Source: Pyrenula massariospora (taxonomy: Eukaryota; Ascomycota; Eurotiomycetes; Pyrenulales; Pyrenulaceae). From it: DNA of 64,000 nt. The stretch spans positions 1,178,001 to 1,242,000 of the forward strand of contig JAGFMI010000004.1 of assembly GCA_021030905.1 (NCBI GenBank). The letters run 5' to 3'. The notes beneath the pieces are model-generated. The model was not told the origin of the DNA and searched no databases. It saw only the letters and a program-made list of their open reading frames with translations. Position numbers and translations under genes: made by a program. Below, piece by piece: positions 9,552 through 19,756 of the stretch (position 1 is the stretch's first letter; each line of letters starts with the position of its first letter).

Positions 9552-10439
9552 ATGCCGCCAAAATGGCAAGGCACACTGACCTTCAGCAACGGTGTGATGA
9601 AGACCGGCCCCCCATCAGCTCCAGACCGGAGAGAAATACTTCGTGGAACGTCTAGAGAGACACTCAAACTCTTACCAGGCCTTCTGGCTGTCTGTGCTAA
9701 TGTTGCACCTCCTACTGGGATTCTCCATAGACGTGGTAACACGCCACAATTGGATAAGAAGTATTGTCCTAGCTACCCTCGTACGCGGGTACGTGTTGTG
9801 GATGCCGACACTGTCGATATAGCCATACGGATGTCCCCTTCCCAAAATAACACACCTGTCTGTATTTTGAATATGGCCAACGCGGAGAGAGCTGGCGGCG
9901 GATGGCTGCACGGGGCCACAGCCCAGGAAGAAGCTATCTGTTATCGTTCTTCGCTCTTCGAGACACTGAAAAAGGATCATTATCCTCTCCCGACTTATGG
10001 TGGCATATACTCGCCAAGTGTGCTGATCATGCGACAGAGTTATAGTAGTGGCAACGCTCTCCTCAACCTCACGAAACCTTTTTCCTTGCCGGTGGTAGCT
10101 TGCGTGTCAGTGGCGGCGATTAATGGTCCAGAGACAAGAAAGGATCATGCGGGTGTTTTACGTTACAAGAGCAAAGAGGATAAAAGGCTGATGCAGGAGA
10201 AAATGCGTGTTATCTTGCGAATGGCAGCTGTCCATGGGCACAGGAAAATTGTTCTTGGGGCGTTTGGCTGTGGAGCTTTTGCCAATCCCAAGCATGATGT
10301 GGCCGAGTTGTGGGCAGAGGTCTTGCAGGAACCTGAATTCTCATCGGGTTGGTGGGAAGAGATTGTTTTCGCAGTCTTGGATGGTGGGACGGGTAACAAG
10401 GCTGTTTTCGAGTCATACTTGGCCCATCTGAAGGTATGA
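9552..10439 (+). CDS. microbial-type poly(ADP-ribose) glycohydrolase
   Basis: Single exon, 295 aa, start in a good context (acagaATGC). The N-terminal part contains DRREILRGTSRETLKLLPGL, which fits the PARG_cat_microb/TIGR02452 family. The catalytic signature is AERAGGGWLHGATAQEEAIC: the GGG loop followed by QEE, whose second Glu is the catalytic residue in this fold. Later segments VLGAFGCGAFANP and VFAVLDGG belong to the macro-domain-like core. It should remove ADP-ribose from proteins or polymers, in cytosol or nucleus. The length is close to the family norm and no targeting signal is seen. Confidence 0.9.
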   Translation: MPPKWQGTLTFSNGVMKTGPPSAPDRREILRGTSRETLKLLPGLLAVCANVAPPTGILHRRGNTPQLDKKYCPSYPRTRVRVVDADTVDIAIRMSPSQNNTPVCILNMANAERAGGGWLHGATAQEEAICYRSSLFETLKKDHYPLPTYGGIYSPSVLIMRQSYSSGNALLNLTKPFSLPVVACVSVAAINGPETRKDHAGVLRYKSKEDKRLMQEKMRVILRMAAVHGHRKIVLGAFGCGAFANPKHDVAELWAEVLQEPEFSSGWWEEIVFAVLDGGTGNKAVFESYLAHLKV

Positions 10440-10848
10440 GAATCTCCGCCTTTCTTTAAGATTCGCACTGGGATCTGCATCGACCAAGCGTGTAAATGTA
10501 AAATCATCGAAAAGCGAGAGCGTTGAGGCGCATCATAGCAACATGAAATTCAACAAAATCCATAGTGTCATGGAATTTCATCCAAATAGAGCGTATGCAC
10601 CCTGACCGAGCGCAATGCTGCGTACTCTCTTCCCTCGACCTTTGTGAAGTACAGTACTTTAGTAATCTCCACAAGGCTGAGCGAGGCTGCCTGCCCGCAT
10701 AAGAAGCTCGATTTTGCGCGCGAACAATAATTTCCCTCTCTTCATTCACACTCACTCAACCACATTCATATCCTCGTAGCCAAAACCCTCTTCTCAAGCT
10801 CTGCCCCTGCGCATCTTTCTCCACAGCATACGAACCTCCTCCGACAAA
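10440..10848. other. intergenic, promoter of RPB12
   Basis: 409 bp between PARG and RPB12, same strand. The last 100 bp are pyrimidine-rich (ctcttcattcacactcac), as is common upstream of fungal housekeeping genes. Nothing else seen. Confidence 0.4.
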
Positions 10849-11170
10849 ATGTCCTCCTCCCAATCCTACACTCTTCCTACAACCGACCCGCGCTTCTCAT
10901 CTCAGTCCGCTTCCAACACCTGGCAACCTCCGACTGCTGGCGCCGGTACAACAACACAAATTTCTCAGGGTCCTGTGGTAAATTATGTGTGTGGCGAGTG
11001 TAATAACCCAGTGCCACTCTCGGCGGCCGATGCGGTGAGGTGTAAGGATTGCGGGCATCGGGTGCTTTATAAGGAGAGGACGAAGAGGTGAGTGCCATAC
11101 CTGGGATGACGATGGGTATGTAGAGGCTAATAAACCGCTGTATAGGATGGTACAATTCGAAGCGAGGTGA
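10849..11170 (+). CDS. RPB12: RNA polymerases I, II and III subunit RPABC4 (RPB12/RPC10)
   Basis: Two exons (10849-11087, 11146-11170), 87 aa; 58-nt GT-AG intron, phase 2, acceptor ctgtatag. The C-terminal half is the zinc ribbon: YVCGECNNPVPLSAADAVRC, KDCGHRVLYKERTKR and, from exon 2, MVQFEAR. The four Cys are in CX2C...CX2C arrangement. The first 45 residues are a Ser/Thr/Gln-rich extension typical of filamentous fungi. It is a shared subunit of all three nuclear RNA polymerases. The seven-residue second exon is easily missed but gives the conserved C-terminus. Confidence 0.95.
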
Positions 11171-11545
11171 TGGAAATCGATGGGTTAGGAGGATGAAGAA
11201 TTAGAATTATGGCTATTGAAATGCAAAACGAAGAAAGCGTTCACGAATTTTAAGATCGAGCTTGCTACGAGGCGTATGGAGCGTTCTAGATGGCATATGC
11301 GAATTACAAACAGTTTCGTTAACTGGGAGCATGGGAGAAAATCTTGAAAAATGCAGCGGCTTAGTGGACAAAAAGAATTCTTTCAACTCTGTCTGGCCAG
11401 CAAAGTGCCTGTTCTTGAGCTGCTTCAGAGACAATATATCACGTTTAGAGTCTGCCCCTCAAAGATGATCTATGTTTTCAATGCTCCAAGGCTTAAAGAG
11501 GGACACGTTGTTCTTAGGCGAATAGACGAAAGCTTCCATTGTAGT
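11171..11545. other. convergent intergenic spacer
   Basis: 375 bp between the 3' ends of RPB12 (+) and the anthranilate phosphoribosyltransferase gene (-). No gene recognised. Confidence 0.5.
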
Positions 11546-12736
11546 CTATCGAAATTTATTTGTCTCCTCTATGAAGACCTCTAGATTATGCATCGCTTTC
11601 CCACTCTCGATGCACCACCGAGCCTTACTGACACCCTCTTTCCATTCATTGCATATTCCCGCCACCACCAAAAGCGCGGCAACGTTCAAGAGCACGAAAT
11701 CCAAGATCGGGTCGTTTGGTGGCCGCTGATTCCTCAGTATCTGCATCAAAATCTCCGCATTCTCGTCTGGTAGCTTCCCACCACCCACTTCAGAGAGTGC
11801 ATGCGATGGTAATCCAAAATGGCTTGGATGAAGGTTGAAAGTCTCAATCCTTGTGTGGGAAGTGTAGTAATTATCCTCACCCTCTCCATTATCCGCATCA
11901 CTTCCATCATCTATAGGTCCTTTCAATCTCCAACAGCTAGTCTCTCCCGCACAGCTAATCTCATCCAAGTCCTCCTTTCCGCAGACAACCATGGCGCGTT
12001 TAACGCCTGACAGACGTAGAGCTTCTGCAAATACAGGACCAAGCTCCTGCTTCGCAACACCTACCACCCGCGCCTCGAGGGCAGGACCGTCGACTGGGTT
12101 TGCCAGCGGGCCAAGGAGGTTGAAGATTGTTCTGAGACCAAGTTCGCGGCGCACAGGGGTTGCGTATCTCATTCCAGGATGGAAATTTGGTGCGAAGAGG
12201 AAAGCATAATTCGTCTTATCGTAGATTAAAGGTAGCCTCTCCGCCGTCATTGCGGGTAGATTGGGTCCTCTCGGCTTGAGAGCGTTAAGGACGTCGGCAG
12301 ACCCAGACAGTGATGTCTGTGCTCTATTTCCGTGCTTAGCCATCATCAAAAGCGGCGAGGCAATGATCGATGCAGTGGTGGAAATGTTGAATGTAGAGTG
12401 CGAATCCCCTCCTGTGCCTACAATATCACACAGCCCACCCTGATAAGAGCCCTGCTTCGGCGCTCGCCGCCTGAGAAGCGCAGGCACGTCAATTGCGCTC
12501 GCGGCTTCTCGCATTCGTGCAGCGCATTTTGCGAGGACCTCCGGATCTCGCTCCTTGCCTGTGCTGTGGAGGAGAGTTAGGAAGGCTGCAAGCTGGACGA
12601 CGGACAGGCGGTTCTCGAATATCAGTGCGAACGCTGAAGAGATTTCTTCGGCTGAGACATTGGATGAACTGTCGGCTAACTTTTTGAGTAAAAGAGAGAT
12701 CGATACCGGCTCATGAGCTTCTGCAGTTGACGGCAT
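11546..12736 (-). CDS. TRP4: anthranilate phosphoribosyltransferase (tryptophan synthesis)
   Basis: Single exon, 396 aa. It joins anthranilate and PRPP to form phosphoribosyl-anthranilate, the second committed step of tryptophan synthesis. Diagnostic segments: DIVGTGGDSHSTFNIST (PRPP and Mg site), KHGNRAQTSLSGSADVLNAL, NPVDGPALEARVVGV and the Arg-rich RYATPVRRELGLRTIFNLLG. The N-terminal helical domain has AEEISSAFALIFENRLSVVQ. Length and motif order match the yeast Trp4 / bacterial TrpD type; it is not fused to other tryptophan enzymes. Confidence 0.95.
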   Translation of the reverse strand: MPSTAEAHEPVSISLLLKKLADSSSNVSAEEISSAFALIFENRLSVVQLAAFLTLLHSTGKERDPEVLAKCAARMREAASAIDVPALLRRRAPKQGSYQGGLCDIVGTGGDSHSTFNISTTASIIASPLLMMAKHGNRAQTSLSGSADVLNALKPRGPNLPAMTAERLPLIYDKTNYAFLFAPNFHPGMRYATPVRRELGLRTIFNLLGPLANPVDGPALEARVVGVAKQELGPVFAEALRLSGVKRAMVVCGKEDLDEISCAGETSCWRLKGPIDDGSDADNGEGEDNYYTSHTRIETFNLHPSHFGLPSHALSEVGGGKLPDENAEILMQILRNQRPPNDPILDFVLLNVAALLVVAGICNEWKEGVSKARWCIESGKAMHNLEVFIEETNKFR

Positions 12737-12816
12737 TCTTGGCTATTTAGTTTGCTTTCTTTGGATGATAATTTGTGGCTTTGCCTTCGAGGAAAGCGAT
12801 CAGCCTTGGTGAGGTT

Positions 12817-12953
12817 CTAATCCTTTAATCTTTGGTAAATGATTAGGGGCAGCGCGAGAAGAAGAATGGCGTACAGTACCCAATAGAGAGCTTCTAATTT
12901 CATGGTTTGCGCAAGAAATCTGTCTCTAGATAGGTCTTCTCCAAGTCCTTTGT
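12817..12953 (-). CDS. possible small membrane protein or 3' exon
   Basis: From an acceptor-like ctatag (ending at 12954) the frame is open for 45 residues: KGLGEDLSRDRFLAQT, then MKLEALYWVLYAILLLALPL and IIYQRLKD before the stop at 12817. The internal ATG at 12903 would give a 28-residue protein with one transmembrane helix and a charged tail. I could not find a convincing upstream exon: the frame meets a stop about 30 bases before the likely donor near 13015. It could be a microprotein, the last exon of a small gene, or chance. Confidence 0.3.
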
Positions 12954-15032
12954 CTATAGGTAGTCAGTAGATAGCCTAGATTTCTGTCATTGTCGGTATG
13001 TAGAAGCAAACATACCGTGTAGGTAGGAATACCCACAAGTTTAGGGTTGACCCTGTCTCGCTTCACTCTTGCAGGGATTCCAGCCCATGTCTAAAAGGGC
13101 CACAAAGTAGGCTTCCGCAGAGAACCACGGCGTTGGGTTGGAGCTTATCACAACGACTGTGATCGGCTGCTTCATGCCAGCGATTTTCTCTTCCTTATTC
13201 TTGTTCCTTTGCACGTCTTTTTCGGCACAGCTGCGGGTTTCCCTAACCACATTTCGAGCAAAAAAGCAATGGGTGTCCTCCCCTTCTATGATTATCGGCA
13301 TATCCGACACCTTCGGTGAATTTTGTTGATTTAATTCCACGATTTAGTCGTCAACGCGTCTCTTACACTCGTGGAGCCCATACATGGCCATTGTCATCTA
13401 TCACAGTTTCTGCTGCCCGTCGCGGCTTGTATCAACGCCACTGAGGTGCCAACAGAATTTTCTTCAGGTGTCGCTGTCGACCAACAATTGCGTACTTTGT
13501 CCTTGGTGATCTTACTCTTGTTCCTCTCAAATCGCTCTGTCCAGTACGATCCGCATCTCAACACCCACCCCTGTTCGAGACTTTTTGGTCCTCAGATTCT
13601 TCGTTCTGTATTGATCGATTGTCTTAGCGTCTGTCATGCGTCTTTCTTGGTTCTTTTATGGCTCATGGCATGTGTAATGTTGACTCTGGCCTTTTTCCCC
13701 GTACTATCGCCTGTGGTCGTGGGCTCTTGGAGTCTCGGGCGTACAGTTTCCACTATCTTGTGATTTGAGAGAATTACTGCTTGTTTGGTATCAGGGGAAT
13801 GCTTTGGGAGTTGATTGCCTTGTCGTACTCCTTCATCAAGTTTCTCTATGGTTTGTGACGAACAGAGGTTATGGTTCAGTGGGCAGTTGCGACTCATTGT
13901 CGCTGGAGGCTCATCGACGCTTCCCTCTGTCATGAATCCATTTCTCTCTTAGTAGTAGGCCTTAGATAGACTAGAGATTCCTTGTTTCTCTTGACACCTG
14001 AAAGTCTTTTCTATCCATAATGCTAATTGATTGTGGCTACTCCTGCCTGAGGCGGTCCATCGTTCTTTCTTGTCGACGATCATTGACTGCCAACACTTTA
14101 GAGAGCATTTAATGCTACCCGCTTCTCACTGCCTTTCGATATCAGCATTTTGCCCTTCCTCCAACCGCTGGTCTGGTCATTGGCGCCTTTTGCCTCGCAG
14201 CACTGTACACTCCTTGCTTTCGAACGCTCGACGATGACAAGCAGCTCTAGTCACACGCCGGTCTCTCGCTCTGTCTTGAGTATTCTCCGTTCTGACCAAG
14301 GCGCTAACATTTCACTGTCTTTTCAGTCCACCTTGGTGTCGCTGTCGCTCTCTCGTTGACCACTCCTCCCTCGTCCCAAACCACCGCATCGGCGCTACCA
14401 TGAATAGAAAACACACGTTATTCTCTATGGCCTCAAAAGGTTTCAAGCTAAAATATACTATGTGCAGCATGATTCTCCCTATCCTCGTTATTGATGACTC
14501 GCTGCCCGCTTCTGTCCCCCTCACAACCTAGCGGTTATCGATATTTGCACAGAAAAAGCTGGGATCATCTCTACACTCCTCCTATTGCAATATAACTTCC
14601 ATACGCCCTACAATACCTATCCGCCATGGCATTGCAACCATCTAATCGCCCTCCCATACAATATCGACCTGCAGTTTTGGCCTGTCCGGCGCTCCCCACA
14701 GCTCGGGTCTCCTGCCCTCTCTCGCCGTCTGTTTACTTGTTGCCTTAATGATGGCCATTCACGATGCGTACCATTGTGCGAATTTATACGTTGCCCTGCT
14801 CACCACGTCCGTCTTCGAACTCTAATCCGAGAAACATAAATATCTCCTACTCCTCCGACTTTTCTCTCTCTTCTTTCTCTTCTCTTCTCTTCTCTCCAAT
14901 CTAGCGCTCCTCACTGTCTGGCACATTGACTGACTGCTCGATTCTATGATTCCCCAACTCACAACTTCCACAACTATACATCCCACACTGCGATACCGTT
15001 CCACACCTCTATCTTCCTCAACATCTGTTAAA
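12954..15032. other. long intergenic stretch, pyrimidine-rich on + strand
   Basis: About 2 kb without a gene I can support. Frames at 13371-13763 (+) and 13041-13340 (-) look like chance. A CT tract at about 14857-14897 lies upstream of the coiled-coil gene and may belong to its promoter. Confidence 0.4.
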
Positions 15033-16813
15033 ATGCTCTCCCAAATCCCCCCCACCCGCACCACCAAGCCTCTCCCCTCCATTCGGCGGACATCGCTTTC
15101 CCTCAAGCGACTCCCCGTTCGTCGACCTCAAGCTCCTAAAGCTTCAAAGCCGACATTTTCCAAGATTCCAGTCCACCCCCAGGCTGAGAAATGGCGAGCT
15201 TCGAAGACCCCTCGAGCTGCACCCAAGAAGACCTCTAGACTCATCATTCCCTCTCGATGGGCCCCTTCACCAAAGCCCTCAACGCCAACTTCTCCCTCCA
15301 AGATTCCAGTCCACCCCCAGGCTGAGAGTTGGCGAAAGTCGAAGTCCCCACGGGCCGCTGCGTAAGTATCTCCAGGCCCTTCGCTTAGGGTCACGCTTGC
15401 TAACAGCGCTTACCAGACCCTCCAGAGTTGCACCCAAGAAGGGCTCACGGCTCATTATCCCTCCCCGCCCTCAGGTCCCGTCACAACCTGCAGTGCCAAA
15501 GGAGACTTCTCGACGCGCTCAGGTCCTGTCACAACCTGCAGTGCCACAACAGACCTCTCGACAGCAGATTGGTGAGTAGAAGTTGCACACATTCACCTTT
15601 CTAACACACAATTATGTCGCTTCTTTCACAATCAATTTCATCCTTCATACAACGTCCTCCCTCCATCCTCCAATTTTGTTCTTGCCTATCATCAATGACG
15701 ACAACAAGCATGTCGCTTCCATCACAATCAATTGCATCCCTGATGCGTCATCCTGCCTCCATTCTCCACTTTTCGCTCTTACCATTGTCGATGACGCTGA
15801 GCTAACATTCCATCGCAGTCAAAGCCATCGACGAGCCCTGCGGTCCGGCCCAGCCTTCCCACGGCCCGGCACCCAAGCTCGCCGTCTGCCCACGGTCGAG
15901 AATCACCCTCCGACCCTCTCCCACCTCAGCGCCGCCGACCCAACGGCGCCCGACCCTCCCTTCTCTCCCCTCCCAACCCTCGCCGGCGCCGCAACCCCCA
16001 CGGCGTCCGGTCCCTCCTCCACTCCCCTCCCGACCGATCCCACCCCCGCCGGCGCCGCAACCCCCACGGCGTCCGACCCCTCCCTCTCTTCCTTGCGGGC
16101 CGACCTCCCCCGCTCCACCACCCCCGCCGGCGCCGCCGCTGCCGCAGGAAGTTTTCGGCCGGTTGAAGGAGATGGTGGCCGAGGTGAAGGCGACGATGGT
16201 GGGCGCGGCTCGGTCCTGCTTCTTTTGGCAATACGCTGACCTTCTCTGATAGGTATCACGACAGAACATGGCAGAGTTGGAGGAGATAGCCATGAAGGAG
16301 GCTCTGGAGTATTGTAGGGTGCAGAGGGAGTTTAGGACCCTGGAGAGGGAGAGGGATGAGGCCTGGGTGAGGGGATTGAGGAATCTGGAAGAGCGGGAGA
16401 GGGAGATGGAGGAGAATGCCCGGCGTGGCGGGTATTATGCGAAGGAGTCGTGGCAGAGGGAGTTGAGGGAGCGGTGGCACTGCAATTCCGTGAGGAATTT
16501 GCAGCAGATGCTGGACAGGAGGCTGGAGGCGGCGAAGTTGGATGTCTTCGTGCCGGTGGAGGTGAAGAGGGAGAGGGAGAGGGCTGAGATCGAGTGGCAG
16601 AGGGGGAGGTTTCGGTTTAACACGGCAAGCTTTGTCATGTCACATCGAAGGGAGAGATGGTGCAAGGGGGAGGTTTGCGGGATGCTGGTGGATATGGGTC
16701 TGCCGTATGGAAAGGCAGTCACAAGTTGCTGTGGGAAGTGGAATCCTTGGACGGCACCGCTGGATTTCAAGCCTCGACTGCTGAAACCGTTTGAGCTACC
16801 CTCCGATCCTTGA
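15033..16813 (+). CDS. unknown proline-rich, coiled-coil protein
   Basis: Four exons (15033-15361, 15417-15571, 15819-16198, 16253-16813), 474 aa; all introns GT-AG and all phases agree. The N-terminal part is basic and repeated: SKIPVHPQAEKWRASKTPRA and SKIPVHPQAESWRKSKSPRA, with KKTSRLIIPSR / KKGSRLIIPPR, then QVPSQPAVPKETSR / QVLSQPAVPQQTSR. Exon 3 is extremely Pro-rich with PQPPRR repeats. Exon 4 is a charged helix (FRTLERERDEAWVRG, LEEREREMEENAR) ending in a Cys-containing tail (VTSCCGKWNPWTAPLDF). No known domain. Intron 2 holds a tandem 96-bp repeat. The basic repeats plus coiled coil suggest a scaffold or nucleic-acid-associated protein, but this is a guess. An upstream in-frame ATG exists at 14946. 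Confidence 0.65.
15613..15818 (+). repeat. tandem 96-bp repeat inside intron 2 of the coiled-coil gene
   Basis: Two copies begin at 15613 (tatgtcgcttctttcacaat) and 15709 (catgtcgcttccatcacaat), and stay alignable through the ctccctccat / ctgcctccat block and the atcaatgacgac / gtcgatgacgct block. The second copy runs into the branch site gctaac and the acceptor catcgcag used by the gene. Confidence 0.7.
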
Positions 16814-16850
16814 TCGCTGACTTGGGGCTTAGGGATTTTACTAACAGGGA

Positions 16851-17586
16851 AGCTAGCCGCTGGAGACTGTCAGGCCAGTCCATGGTTTGGGGAGCCATGG
16901 CTGAACTGCTGTCAGGAGTTGGGTTTCCCTCCGTTTTGATCGCTAACGGTACACAGGGATGCAAAGTAGACCCTAAGGCATGTCCGGCGGGCTCATGGCT
17001 TGAGGGAGTCACTGGGTTTTAGCCTGGCTTGTCAGGAGGTGATGTTGCATGCCCATTGAGAGTGCTAACATTTTGTGTAGACTCTCCAAACCCACTGAGG
17101 CCTTTTGGCCGACCAAATTCTAACCTGCTGGCAGGTATGGGCAAAAAAAATTGAATGTCAAAAAACTAAAAAAAATCTGGGAGTGTGGTAGGCTTTTGCC
17201 GCCCCTCCAATGCTTTTTTCTTGTTGCTTGTTTTGCTTTGCATGCTTTTGTTGCTGCTTTTGCTGCGATTTGGGAGTGTCTGGTAGGCTTTGGCCACCCC
17301 TCCATGCACTGCTGCTATGTTATGCTCTGTTTCATTTTGGCCTTTGTGCCAAAAAATCTGACCTTTTGAGGTGTGGGCAAAAATATTTGAAAATTAAAAA
17401 TCACCAAAAAAAATCTGGGACTGTGAATGGCTTTTGCCTTCCGTCCAATGCTTTGCTGCGTTCTGCGTTGCTGCGCTCTGTCCTGTTGCGTTCTGCTGTT
17501 CTATTTGGGGAGCTAGCCACTGGAGACTGTCGGGCCAGTTCATGATTTGGGGGAGTCATGTATCTGCACTGCTGTCAGGAGTTGGG
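16851..17586 (+). repeat. direct repeat, two ~75-bp copies 660 bp apart
   Basis: Copies at 16851-16924 and 17511-17586 both begin agctagcc, share ctggagactgtc and gccagt, and end ctgtcaggagttggg. The first copy lies just downstream of the stop of the coiled-coil gene. Confidence 0.75.
17146..17455 (+). repeat. three diverged ~70-bp units
   Basis: Units around 17146-17220, 17262-17310 and 17380-17455 share an A-rich lead, tctggga(g/c)tgtg, a ggcttttgcc-like block and ccaatgct / ccatgca. Order and spacing suggest old tandem duplication. Confidence 0.55.
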
Positions 17587-17690
17587 CCCACCCGTTTGCT
17601 GCGTTCTGCTTCGCTGCATTCTGCTTTATCGCGTTCTGCTTTGCTGCGTTCTGCTTTGCTGCGTTCTGCTTTGTTTGCTTTTACTACGTG
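17448..17690 (+). repeat. GCTGCGTTCT minisatellite, two blocks
   Basis: Imperfect repeats of about 15 bp (tttgctgcgttctgc) at about 17448-17500 and 17597-17690, separated by the second copy of the 75-bp direct repeat. Confidence 0.65.
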
Positions 17691-17901
17691 TTCTGCGTTG
17701 TTGTGCATTGATTTTCAAAGAAATCCAGATGTATTGGTGGCTGTCTCCTCGGAGTTGCTCCAAAAAGTCATGTAAAAAGGATCTATTGGTGGTAGCTCTT
17801 CGGAGTTGCTCCATGGGTTGTCAAAAAAAATTTGTTGCTTGCTGCTTTTTGCTGCTTTGTTGATACTAACGAGATACTAATACAGCATAGGATTGAGCAC
17901 G

Positions 17902-17953
17902 GTAGATAGGTAGGTAGGTAGGTAGGTAGGTAGAAGTAGATAGAAGTAGATAG
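17902..17953 (+). repeat. TAGG/TAGA microsatellite
   Basis: Seven or so TAGG units followed by two agaagtagat units. Confidence 0.85.
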
Positions 17954-18224
17954 CATTTTGAGTCACACTAACAGGCACAACAGTTCGGACTACGACACTA
18001 AGATCAGCAGCGAGACGATGTGGAGTGAATCTCGAGGCTAGATTTCGACTCTACCGAAGGTAAAGACCCTGCTGCCTTCTCCTTTGACAAAGCTGACCTT
18101 GCGAAGACGCGACAGGACACTAGCAATCGAGACGAGCTGAGTCGAGACTCACCGTGTGGTTTTACCACGATCAGAGCAAGTAACTGCGGTCTTTCAGCTG
18201 CACTAGCTCACAAACATGTCCTTC

Positions 18225-18590
18225 TAGTTCTATTTGACATCTCAAGACTATCCGGCATCTTACACCTAACCAACATCTCACAAATATTCGATCTCTTACA
18301 TCCATTCGGTATTTCACACCTATTCAGTATCTTGCACTCATTCGGCATCTCATACCTACCCGATATCCCATCCCTGTTCAACATCTCATACTTATCCAAT
18401 ATCTCATACCTATTCAACATCTTTCACCTATTCAACACCGCACATCTATTCAACATCGCGCACCTATCCGAGATTTCACAACTATTCAGCATCTCACTCT
18501 TCTTCAACGGCACATACCTATTTGACATTCGACAAGCATCCAACATCTCACACCTATTCGACATCTTACAATTATGCAATCCTGATTCCG
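18225..18590. repeat. 18-bp tandem array open in both directions
   Basis: About 20 imperfect copies of ctcatacctattcaacat. The plus strand is open from 18332 to 18775 and reads a hexapeptide repeat (SYLFNI-like). The minus strand is open in one frame from 18609 to 18208 except for one stop and reads an EMLNRC-like hexapeptide repeat. Neither product is recognisable. Confidence 0.7.
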
Positions 18591-18844
18591 ACGGTTCACG
18601 CTCTTTCAACTACCGAGATAAACGCTCTAGCGCTAATGGCAAGATAAAAAGATATTTCTCTATTTTTCTGTCAAACTGCTTCAACAAGGAGAACATTTAT
18701 GACCGATTTCGACAGTTTGGGCGCAGGTTATCGATGATTTTTCCATGTCCGACATGTACACCACCGAAGAGATAGCGTTTGTATGGTATAAAAGGGGAAT
18801 GGAAGAAGTGTATGTTGATTTGAATACAAAGTGGCGTCACATAG

Positions 18845-18951
18845 CTGGGACAATGTATATCTGGGCAAGCTGGGACAATATATACTTGGGCAAGCTGAGA
18901 TTATGTATATGGGCAAGTTGGGACGATGTATATTTGGGAAAGCTGGGTGAA
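18845..18951 (+). repeat. ~25-bp tandem array, four copies
   Basis: Four imperfect copies of agctgggacaatgtatatct plus gggca, then a partial copy. Confidence 0.75.
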
Positions 18952-19262
18952 TGAATGTTCTCATCAGGGCGGGATTTATGCATTAATGGGCTCTGACATT
19001 GGATTTGAGGCGATTGCAAATACTTCGACTCATGATTACTCTCTCAGCAATAAACTATTGGCAGAGCAGTGCGTCAAAGGGATATTAGTGATAGTCATTG
19101 CGGAAATCAACCTTGAACTTTTGTGACTATCTAGATGAGTTCAATAAATATGAAAGCTCCCCGAAGGCAAGAGAACATTCAGCGGATAGTGTGCAGCGCA
19201 AATTCCTTTGCATTGACAATAGAGACTCATAGACATATTTTCAGATTTAAAATCCTCCGAAG

Positions 19263-19371
19263 CATGTTGCTTCTCTCACAATCAATTGCATTCTTTATGC
19301 ATCACCTTACCTCTATTCTCTACTTTTTGTTCCTACCGTTGTCGATGACGCTGAGCTAATATTCATCGCAG
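19263..19371 (+). repeat. displaced copy of intron 2 of the coiled-coil gene
   Basis: Matches 15709-15818 from catgttgcttctctcacaat through gtcgatgacgctgagctaat to the acceptor-like catcgcag. No exon of the gene follows, so only the intron piece appears to have been copied. Confidence 0.7.
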
Positions 19372-19756
19372 AGCACAGCATATAGTGGCTCATGGGAATT
19401 CAGCGATACTCCCGTGATGCTCTCTCATGGGACGTGATGGGAATCAATCATTGGCTAGGGATGCGCGGCACTGATCCTTTGTTTGAGGAAGTCGCACATT
19501 GACTGCAGAAACAAGGAAGGTGTAGTTGAACGCCAAGAATTCCTTTGTGCGTGGATATTAGACAGCGCTCTACATACCGGAGAGAATGTGATACTTCTAG
19601 GTCGGTAGCAAGGCCACTATATAGGTACAAGAAAACTAGCGCGCCATGCAAAACCAAACACCAATGAGGAAAGATCATTGCTTATATCGCATCCCGATAT
19701 TGTAGTTAGAGGTGTTAATCTTCGCCGATGGGGCCAAACACCACAGCCACCATCCT

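Larger units (their letters stand above)
16814..19756. other. repeat-rich intergenic block
   Basis: About 2.9 kb with no supported gene, filled with several unrelated repeat types listed separately: a direct repeat 660 bp apart, diverged 70-bp units, a GCTGCGTTCT minisatellite, a TAGG microsatellite, an 18-bp array, a 25-bp array and a displaced copy of an intron. Confidence 0.6.

Noticed and set aside
13371-13763. 130-codon plus-strand frame as a gene
   Set aside because: Composition and sequence look random, no domain, and a similar-length frame lies on the other strand.
15583-16239. Alternative frame through the Pro-rich exon (LPTLAGAATPTASGP type)
   Set aside because: Intron phases select the PQPPRR frame, which alone joins cleanly to exons 2 and 4.
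18225-18590. CRISPR array
   Set aside because: Units are contiguous 18-bp imperfect repeats without spacers, in a fungal genome.
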